Assembly (NCBI GenBank): GCA_002746365.1
Contig: NVWZ01000002.1
Coordinates: 190,828-196,080 of the forward strand
DNA: 5,253 bases
Direction of reading: 5' to 3'
Source: Thiotrichaceae bacterium
GTDB lineage: Bacteria > Pseudomonadota > Gammaproteobacteria > SZUA-229
Below, one piece after another: positions 1 to 4,432 of this stretch. Position numbers and translations under genes: made by a program. Under the pieces are notes generated by a model that was given only the letters and a program-made list of their open reading frames with translations, had not been told where the DNA came from and searched no databases. Position 1 is the stretch's first letter. Each line of letters starts with the position of its first letter.

Positions 1-578
<578 letters not shown>

Positions 579-600
579 TTACTTTAATTATATATTATAA

Positions 601-1050
601 CTAATTGTTATTATTGACAATGATGAATGATATTTCTTTATATATCATATCCAGGGCAAACCCTCGGTACTGCATAAAGCGAATCCGTTTTGCTTTTTCG
701 CTATAGTCCTCTACGGCTGTATTTCTGTATTTTTTTTCATACATTTTTACTAAGGTCTGCCGCCAGTTTTCTTCACTTGCATACAGGTATGTTTCGACGA
801 TGCTTTCTTTAACGCCACGCTCATTCAGTTCATTGGCAATACGAATGGGGCCAAATCCCTTTTGCTGGCGCATACGAATATACGCTTCAGCATATCGCTC
901 ATCCGATAACCAGTCACCCTGTTGTAACTCAACTAATGCCTGCTCGACTTCAGCTTCATCAAAATCACGCTGCAACAGTTTAGCGCGAATTTCATGGGTT
1001 GAATGTTCACGACGTGAGAGTAACCTGACTGCAACAGATTTTGCGCTCAA
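601..1050 (-). CDS. recX: Regulatory protein RecX
   Basis: RecX binds RecA and RecA filaments and limits recombinase and co-protease activity. The 149-residue product is close to the usual length of about 150-165. It is made of the family's three-helix repeats: an N-terminal block (residues 4-44, with LLSRREHSTHEIRAKLLQR), the signature GDWLSDERYAEAYIRMRQQKGFGPIRIANEL at 45-75, and a C-terminal block ending KRIRFMQYRGFALDMIYKEI at 121-140. The start is TTG at 1050. It is the first possible start after an in-frame TAA at 1069-1071, no ATG lies between, and the conserved region begins a few residues later. No clear ribosome binding site precedes it. The rare start and the terminator in front suggest low expression relative to recA; this is inference. 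The C-terminus ends in four asparagines in an AT-rich stretch, a feature I would not expect to matter. It lies 183 bp after recA and 28 bp before alaS. Confidence 0.95.
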   Translation of the reverse strand: MSAKSVAVRLLSRREHSTHEIRAKLLQRDFDEAEVEQALVELQQGDWLSDERYAEAYIRMRQQKGFGPIRIANELNERGVKESIVETYLYASEENWRQTLVKMYEKKYRNTAVEDYSEKAKRIRFMQYRGFALDMIYKEISFIIVNNNN

Positions 1051-1081
1051 GATAAATACCCAAAAAACTTATTATAAATAA

Positions 1082-1110
1082 TAAAAGCTCCCGCTATACG
1101 GGAGCTTTTA
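1082..1110 (-). terminator. Intrinsic terminator between recA and recX
   Basis: A perfect 12-bp stem (1082-1093 paired with 1099-1110, core AGCTCCCG/CGGGAGCT) closes a 5-nt loop. In the recA direction the stem ends in TTTT and runs on into TATTATT, giving a U-rich tail. The arms end in A- and T-runs on both sides, so it could also work in the other direction. In E. coli an intrinsic terminator in the same place lets only a fraction of recA transcripts continue into recX. The same arrangement is likely here. Confidence 0.88.
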
Positions 1111-1116
1111 ACAACC

Positions 1117-1143
1117 ATGTAGGGTGAATGAGCACACCTACAT
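1117..1143. repeat. Short palindromic repeat, ATGTAGG...CCTACAT
   Basis: The 7-bp arms ATGTAGG and CCTACAT enclose a further GTG/CAC pairing offset by one unpaired A. The sequence TGTAGGGTG with its reverse complement at the other end is a pattern I recall from dispersed intergenic repeats in gammaproteobacteria; that is memory, not a search. It lies 6 bp from the terminator and 4 bp from the next palindrome, so on a read-through recA-recX transcript it would fold as one of several consecutive hairpins. Confidence 0.55.
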
Positions 1144-1147
1144 AAAC

Positions 1148-1177
1148 CTCGTTCCCACGCAGGAGCGTGGGAACGAG
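1148..1177. repeat. REP-like palindrome, CTCGTTCCCACGC arms
   Basis: A perfect 13-bp inverted repeat (1148-1160 and 1165-1177) surrounds the 4-nt loop AGGA. GTTCCCACGC with its complement is a widely dispersed intergenic palindrome in many gammaproteobacterial genomes, recalled rather than searched. A degraded copy of the same length with 22 of 30 bases matching the reverse complement of this one lies at 3813-3842, which supports its being a repeat family in this genome. It has no U-tract on either side and so is not a standard terminator. Confidence 0.8.
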
Positions 1178-1192
1178 TCAATAACCAGACCT

Positions 1193-1220
1193 GTCATCCT
1201 GAGCCAGAGCGAAGGATGAC
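1193..1220. repeat. Dispersed palindromic repeat, GTCATCCTGAGC...GAAGGATGAC
   Basis: The 8-bp perfect arms GTCATCCT (1193-1200) and AGGATGAC (1213-1220) flank a 12-nt centre. The core TCATCCTGAGC with GCGAAGGAT is a familiar intergenic repeat in bacterial genomes, again from memory. It begins 15 bp after the REP-like palindrome and ends 13 bp from the recA stop codon, so it would be the first hairpin downstream of recA in the mRNA. Confidence 0.7.
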
Positions 1221-1233
1221 CAAACCGTATGAA

Positions 1234-2286
1234 CTATGCCTCTTCTAGTGCTTCTTCAACCGCACCTAATTCAGCTTCACTTTCATCAGCCGAAGGTTTA
1301 ACCAACAACTTATCACGTAGTGTTTGCTCGATAGTATCAGCAATATCAGGATTGTCTTTCAGAAATTTACGCACTTTCTCTTTACCCTGACCAATCTTAT
1401 CGCCATTGTAGCTATACCAGGCACCGGCTTTTTCGATCAACTTATGCTCGACACCCAGGTCGATTAGCTCACCTTCGCGGGAAATACCTTCTCCATAAAG
1501 AATCTCGAAGAATGCTAGCTTGAACGGGGGCGCCACTTTGTTTTTAACCACTTTAACCTTAGTCTCGTTACCCACAATTTCATCGCCTTTTTTGATGGCT
1601 CCGATACGGCGAATATCTAAACGTACTGATGAGTAGAATTTAAGTGCGTTCCCGCCGGTTGTGGTTTCAGGACTACCGAACATAACACCGATTTTCATGC
1701 GAATCTGATTAATGAATATAACCAGTGTATTCGAGCGTTTGATATTACCGGTTAATTTACGCAACGCCTGTGACATCAAACGTGCCTGCAAACCCATGTG
1801 TGAATCACCCATGTCGCCTTCAATTTCAGCTTTGGGTGTTAATGCAGCAACCGAATCGATGACAACAATATCAACCGCACCTGAGCGGACTAACATATCG
1901 GTAATTTCTAATGCCTGCTCACCGGTATCCGGTTGTGAAACCAGTAATTCATCTATATCTACACCCAGTTTTCCCGCATAGAGAGGGTCTAGTGCGTGCT
2001 CAGCATCAACAAAAGCAGCGGTGCCCCCTGCTTTTTGCATTTCAGCAATAACGTGCAGCGTTAAGGTTGTTTTGCCGGATGATTCCGGGCCGTAAATCTC
2101 AACGACGCGACCTTTTGGCAAACCCCCTATACCCAGCGCTATGTCCAGATTAATCGAGCCAGTTGAAACCGTTTCTATATTAGGTATGGCGCCTTCATCA
2201 CCCATACGCATGACAGATCCTTTGCCGAATTGACGTTCAATTTGAGATAAAGCGGCAGCCAGTGCTTTTTTACGATTGTCGTCCAT
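1234..2286 (-). CDS. recA: Recombinase RecA
   Basis: RecA forms ATP-dependent filaments on single-stranded DNA, drives homologous pairing and strand exchange, and in most bacteria triggers LexA self-cleavage in the SOS response. The 350-residue product is of normal length. It shows the N-terminal polymerisation helix, Walker A GPESSGKT at 66-73, the catalytic glutamate E96 in VDAEHALDP, Walker B VVIDSV at 141-146, loop L1 [10 protein letters not shown] at 156-165, Q194 in [10 protein letters not shown], and loop L2 up to [11 protein letters not shown] near 218. The C-terminal domain ends in an acidic tail ([16 protein letters not shown]). The ATG at 2286 has a strong GAGGAG site six bases upstream. 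It is transcribed towards recX and alaS, with a terminator in between. I found no E. coli-type LexA box upstream. No residue looks abnormal. Confidence 0.99.
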   Translation of the reverse strand: MDDNRKKALAAALSQIERQFGKGSVMRMGDEGAIPNIETVSTGSINLDIALGIGGLPKGRVVEIYGPESSGKTTLTLHVIAEMQKAGGTAAFVDAEHALDPLYAGKLGVDIDELLVSQPDTGEQALEITDMLVRSGAVDIVVIDSVAALTPKAEIEGDMGDSHMGLQARLMSQALRKLTGNIKRSNTLVIFINQIRMKIGVMFGSPETTTGGNALKFYSSVRLDIRRIGAIKKGDEIVGNETKVKVVKNKVAPPFKLAFFEILYGEGISREGELIDLGVEHKLIEKAGAWYSYNGDKIGQGKEKVRKFLKDNPDIADTIEQTLRDKLLVKPSADESEAELGAVEEALEEA

Positions 2287-2292
2287 TAAAAA

Positions 2293-2298
2293 CTCCTC
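2293..2298 (-). promoter_or_regulatory. Ribosome binding site of recA
   Basis: GAGGAG on the minus strand lies six bases before the recA ATG. It fixes the start and is the strongest Shine-Dalgarno sequence among the minus-strand genes here. Confidence 0.85.
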
Positions 2299-2383
2299 GA
2301 TAGTATTTGTTGTTAGTAAGTAGATATTTGAAAAGGTCGGTTGAATACAGAAAAGACCGGCAAAATATTGCTGTGACGGATGA

Positions 2384-2424
2384 ATTTAAAAATTGCGTGG
2401 TCACCCGTGAGCAAGTTTTTAAAT
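2384..2424. repeat. Interrupted palindrome upstream of recA
   Basis: The arms ATTTAAAAA (2384-2392) and TTTTTAAAT (2416-2424) pair perfectly over 9 bp. Inside, TTGC (2393-2396) pairs with GCAA (2411-2414), leaving one bulged G, and TCAC (2401-2404) pairs with GTGA (2407-2410). It lies 98 bp before the recA start, in either its leader or its promoter region. No U-tract follows directly. It could be a leader hairpin or a protein binding site; nothing in the sequence decides. Confidence 0.5.
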
Positions 2425-2451
2425 CTCCGGGCGCAGCCAGAGCTAGCGTAG

Positions 2452-2502
2452 ATTTCTGTGTTCGACTGTTTTTCTCAGATCTTGTGATTATCACACAGAA
2501 AT
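2452..2502. promoter_or_regulatory. Inverted-repeat pair overlapping a 13-bp palindrome upstream of recA
   Basis: ATTTCTGTGT (2452-2461) and ACACAGAAAT (2493-2502) are a perfect 10-bp inverted repeat 31 bp apart. The right arm overlaps a compact palindrome, TGTGATTATCACA (2483-2495). Together they look like paired operator half-sites. The regulator is unknown. The spacing does not fit an E. coli LexA box or a CRP site. The region serves recA on the minus strand, though a role for the plus-strand genes cannot be excluded. Confidence 0.3.
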
Positions 2503-2520
2503 TTGCCCTCAGATAGTCCT

Positions 2521-2640
2521 CTGCTGTTTAAAAACCAAGATTTTTAAAAAAAATTTTTAGATTGCCAATAAGACATAAATTCCCTTACATAAATTTTATT
2601 TATGCCTATATAAAATTTACTTGCCAAAGTTTTTTTCAAG
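2521..2640. other. AT-rich intergenic block with A- and T-tracts
   Basis: This 120-bp stretch has 27 G or C bases by my count (about 22%), much lower than its surroundings. It contains long A and T runs near 2539-2558 and the direct repeat ACATAAATT (starting near 2574 and 2588), the second copy forming CATAAA/TTTATG. No frame in it codes for anything convincing. Such DNA often is curved or holds promoter elements. I could not assign a -35/-10 pair with confidence. Confidence 0.4.
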
Positions 2641-2644
2641 GCGT

Positions 2645-2697
2645 ATCGTTAATAGATGAATCGCCATACAGCCGCTCTAAATGTGGGGTTTAACGAT
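2645..2697. repeat. Widely spaced 8-bp inverted repeat
   Basis: ATCGTTAA (2645-2652) and TTAACGAT (2690-2697) are exact inverted copies 37 bp apart, in a gene-free stretch between the AT-rich block and the MITE-like element. An 8-bp match of this kind can arise by chance. I see nothing else in 2641-2741. Confidence 0.25.
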
Positions 2698-2741
2698 TCT
2701 GGGTCGGTTGCGTCAAAAACAATAAAAACAGGCAGTAAATA

Positions 2742-2893
2742 GAGAGCTTTGCACGATGTAGATTTTTCGTCAGGGCAAGGCAAAAATTGTCGAAAAAGCG
2801 CAGCTTACACAGAGTTTGACACTACGTGCCCCCGCATTTTGAGACCTTTTTTAACGCTGCCATGACGGAAAAGATGCTTCGTGCAAAGCTCTC
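2742..2893. mobile_element. MITE-like element, 152 bp, no transposase
   Basis: The ends GAGAGCTTTGCACGA (2742-2756) and TCGTGCAAAGCTCTC (2879-2893) are perfect 15-bp terminal inverted repeats. The similarity continues imperfectly inwards for about 60 bp on each side: TTTTTCGTCAGGGCA on the left matches TTTTCCGTCATGGCA on the right when the right is read in reverse complement, and both then reach an A-rich stretch ending in GCG. Almost the whole element is thus one long imperfect palindrome. It has no coding capacity and would be moved in trans. The ends resemble, from memory, those of some IS5-family elements; this is not established. The flanks AAATA and AGATA match at four of five bases, so a target duplication is possible but unproven. 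Its right end is 53 bp before the DsrC-like gene. Confidence 0.72.
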
Positions 2894-2932
2894 AGATAAC
2901 AATAATAATTTAACGGGTTCAAATATTAAATT

Positions 2933-2937
2933 AGGAG
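2933..2937 (+). promoter_or_regulatory. Ribosome binding site of the DsrC-like gene
   Basis: AGGAG lies nine bases before the ATG at 2947 and twelve before the adjacent in-frame ATG at 2950. It favours the first ATG, though the second gives MLEV, closer to the usual DsrC/TusE N-terminus. Confidence 0.7.
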
Positions 2938-2946
2938 CGAGTCATT

Positions 2947-3288
2947 ATGATGTTAGAAGTAAACGGCACAAGTGTCGAAACCGATATACAGGGTTTTTTG
3001 CAACACGAAGAAGAATGGAGTGAAAATTTTGCTAAAGAGCAAGCCCAGAAAGATAGCATCCAGCTATTTAATGACCACTGGGAGCTGATTTATTATTTTC
3101 GCGAATATCATGATGCGAATATGATCAGCCCTACCATGCATACACTAGTAAAAGAACTCGGTGGTAAAAACAAGTCACATCATGAACAAAAAGCGTATGA
3201 GAAGCATATTTATAGCTTGTTTCATACCGATCCCGTACATGAGATTTGCAAACTAGCCGGTTTACCTCTGCCTCCACCTGATACATAA
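2947..3288 (+). CDS. TusE/DsrC/DsvC-family sulfur-relay-like protein lacking the terminal cysteine
   Basis: Family members carry sulfur on a cysteine near the C-terminus: DsrC with the dissimilatory sulfite reductase pathway, TusE in tRNA 2-thiouridine synthesis. The 113 residues match family length and pattern: an N-terminal VNGTSVETDIQGFL (5-18), W24 in EEEWSENFA, NDHWELIYYFREYHDANMISPTMHTLVKEL (42-71) corresponding to the helix-turn-helix-like core, and the tail IYSLFHTDPVHEICKLAGLP. The C-terminal arm keeps C101 at the position of DsrC CysB. The penultimate residue, where CysA should be eleven residues later, is D112 (LPLPPPDT). It is therefore neither a working TusE (CysA only) nor DsrC (both). 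It belongs with the CysA-less homologues, some of which have been proposed to be regulatory. It has a good ribosome binding site and is probably transcribed with the gene at 3395. The family call is firm; the function is open. Confidence 0.88.
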   Translation: MMLEVNGTSVETDIQGFLQHEEEWSENFAKEQAQKDSIQLFNDHWELIYYFREYHDANMISPTMHTLVKELGGKNKSHHEQKAYEKHIYSLFHTDPVHEICKLAGLPLPPPDT

Positions 3289-3308
3289 ACTACGCCCTGC
3301 CACATAGA

Positions 3309-3337
3309 GCAGAGACAAGGGCATGCCTTGTCTCTGC
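3309..3337. repeat. 12-bp-arm palindrome between the two plus-strand genes
   Basis: GCAGAGACAAGG (3309-3320) and CCTTGTCTCTGC (3326-3337) pair perfectly around the loop GCATG. No T-run follows on either strand, so it is not a standard intrinsic terminator. GAGACAAGG with its complement around a GCATG centre resembles dispersed intergenic palindromes seen in sulfur bacteria, from memory. It begins 20 bp after the DsrC-like stop codon, where it could protect the mRNA end or partly terminate it. Confidence 0.65.
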
Positions 3338-3394
3338 GATAGATGATGTAGAATAACCCCAGGCACTACTCACATCACTATAGATATAACACCC

Positions 3395-3775
3395 ATGCCA
3401 GACACACATCTTGTATCCATCATCGAATCTTCAGGCCATCCTAATTTTACTGCGCTGTATGAATCACTCGGTATCAAAGAAAAGAAGTTAAATTCCATGC
3501 GTAAAGCGATAGCCGGCTTAAAGAAACAACAGCCGGACTTTATCGTTGCCGAATTTTTTTATGGCTACGGCAACAATTATGCAGGGGTGAATATCAGTAA
3601 TCTGGATGTTTTATTGTACAGCCTACAGAAGTATTCAGCACAGACTAAGGTGATTGTTCTAGTGGAGAAAAACGAATACAAGCATGTTGATAAATTAAAT
3701 AATATCATTAAGTTGCATAATGTTCTTAAATATCCAGTTAATGAAAAACAGATACAGAAATCGTTATCTTCGTAA
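3395..3775 (+). CDS. Uncharacterised protein with receiver-like (degenerate) features
   Basis: I do not recognise this 126-residue protein. No signal peptide or membrane segment is visible. The pattern resembles a response-regulator receiver: QQPDFIVAEFF (45-55) looks like the strand that normally carries the phosphorylated aspartate (as in PDLIIMD), with E53 in that place; KVIVLVEKN (85-93) looks like the fourth strand; and NVLKYPV (109-115) resembles the fifth strand with the conserved lysine (K112) and proline (P114). The N-terminal acidic pair of a true receiver is not evident, so phosphorylation is unlikely. This fold call is inference from pattern only. The ATG at 3395 has no strong Shine-Dalgarno sequence. 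It lies 106 bp after the DsrC-like gene on the same strand with a palindrome between, and converges on pncC. The ending is lysine- and serine-rich. Confidence 0.72.
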   Translation: MPDTHLVSIIESSGHPNFTALYESLGIKEKKLNSMRKAIAGLKKQQPDFIVAEFFYGYGNNYAGVNISNLDVLLYSLQKYSAQTKVIVLVEKNEYKHVDKLNNIIKLHNVLKYPVNEKQIQKSLSS

Positions 3776-3812
3776 AAATAGCATCGAAAAAAAACAACAT
3801 CATTCCAATATT

Positions 3813-3842
3813 CTCATTCCCATGTTCCAGCAGAGGAGCGAG
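3813..3842. repeat. Degraded copy of the REP-like palindrome
   Basis: This 30-bp stretch aligns without gaps to the reverse complement of the palindrome at 1148-1177, with 22 of 30 bases equal, including CTC at the left end, CGAG at the right end and TTCCCA. Its own arms pair at 8 of 13 positions. It is nine bases from the pncC stop codon. A flanking TATTCTC/GAGAATA pair (3809-3815 and 3840-3846) overlaps it. Confidence 0.55.
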
Positions 3843-3851
3843 AATAACCTG

Positions 3852-4352
3852 CTAATCACAAGCCAACAAATCCAGCAAACAAGTCAGCGCCTGCTTAACC
3901 GAAGCCAACCGCACCTGCTCGCGTCCACCCTCAAAATTAAACGACTCGGCGAATAGGGATTCATCGTGCTTTCCCCAGCTCAACCAAACCAATCCAACTG
4001 GCTTATCCTCACTGCCTCCGTCCGGGCCTGCAATACCACTGATACTGACAGCAACACTTGCCTGGGTACGTAAAAACAATCCCTCCGACATTTCCCGTAC
4101 CGTTTCAGCGCTGACAGCCCCAAATGTTTCTAGAGCATCTTCACTGACACCTAGTAAGCTCTGCTTGGCTTCGTTACTGTAACTTACGACGGAACAACTA
4201 AACCAGGCCGAGCTACCCGGAATATCGGTGATTATCTTCGCCAGCCAACCTCCGGTACACGATTCAGCTGCAGCCAGTGTCATGCTTTTGGCCGTCATGC
4301 ATTGACCTAATTGCACAGCCAGTTTTGTTAATTCTTGTTCAGACGATTGCAT
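3852..4352 (-). CDS. pncC: Nicotinamide-nucleotide amidohydrolase PncC (CinA C-terminal domain)
   Basis: PncC hydrolyses nicotinamide mononucleotide to nicotinic acid mononucleotide and ammonia, recycling pyridine nucleotides in the cytoplasm. At 166 residues it is a stand-alone CinA C-terminal domain, matching E. coli PncC (165) and lacking the N-terminal domain of full CinA. Family motifs are present: AAAESCTGGWLA (27-38, with the active-site serine region), SCSVVSYSNEAK (52-63), GAVSAETVREMSEG (78-91), SISGIAGPDGGSEDKPVGLVW (103-123) and GGREQVR (142-148). The ATG at 4352 is followed by a typical short lead. Only a weak GAGAA lies upstream. It is divergent from mutS and convergent with the plus-strand pair; in E. 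coli recA follows directly on the same strand, but here about 1.5 kb intervenes. The identification is strong. Confidence 0.93.
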   Translation of the reverse strand: MQSSEQELTKLAVQLGQCMTAKSMTLAAAESCTGGWLAKIITDIPGSSAWFSCSVVSYSNEAKQSLLGVSEDALETFGAVSAETVREMSEGLFLRTQASVAVSISGIAGPDGGSEDKPVGLVWLSWGKHDESLFAESFNFEGGREQVRLASVKQALTCLLDLLACD

Positions 4353-4432
4353 CGCGAATTCTCAAAAAATAATTATCATACTTTATCGGACAGCATGCCA
4401 TCACACCAGTAAATCTTGTACACTTATGCCCT
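4353..4432. promoter_or_regulatory. Divergent promoter region of pncC and mutS
   Basis: The 80-bp gap between the two divergent starts must hold the promoters unless transcription begins further away. On the minus strand TATGAT (4375-4380) is a five-of-six match to a -10 box, but no good -35 is spaced from it. On the mutS side I see no convincing boxes and no Shine-Dalgarno sequence. No clear operator palindrome is present. Confidence 0.35.

Noticed and set aside
1082..1220. Palindrome cluster as a CRISPR array
   Set aside because: The units differ from each other in sequence and there are no equal repeats with regular spacers.
1712..1981. Plus-strand frame of 89 codons inside recA
   Set aside because: It is an antisense shadow of highly conserved RecA codons covering the L1 and Walker B region.
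2483..2495. TGTGATTATCACA as a CRP/FNR-type site
   Set aside because: The half-sites TGTGA and TCACA are separated by three bases instead of the six of a CRP site, so it is kept only as an unassigned palindrome.
2270..2516. Overlapping open frames of about 70 codons on both strands upstream of recA (2307-2516 plus, 2270-2494 minus)
   Set aside because: No family resemblance and no convincing ribosome binding site. They cover palindromic regulatory-looking DNA, and the minus-strand one runs into recA in another frame.
2816..2844. Consensus -35 box TTGACA inside the MITE-like element as a promoter for the DsrC-like gene
   Set aside because: At 16-18 bp spacing there is no -10-like hexamer; the expected position reads TTGAGA.
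2737..2898. Five-base target duplication AAATA/AGATA around the MITE-like element
   Set aside because: Only four of five bases match and the length is not known for this element, so it is mentioned but not called as a feature.
2826..3023. Open frame of 65 codons starting inside the MITE-like element
   Set aside because: It overlaps the well-supported DsrC-like gene in another frame, and its first part is the right arm of the inverted repeat.
3776..3812. A-run after the 126-residue gene as a terminator
   Set aside because: It is an A-run on the plus strand with no hairpin before a T-run. On the minus strand the T-run lies some distance from the degraded palindrome.
3720..3956. Open frame of 78 codons bridging the end of the 126-residue gene and the end of pncC
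   Set aside because: It overlaps two better genes, is rich in Gln, Asn, Ser and Arg from simple AT-rich sequence, and has no ribosome binding site.
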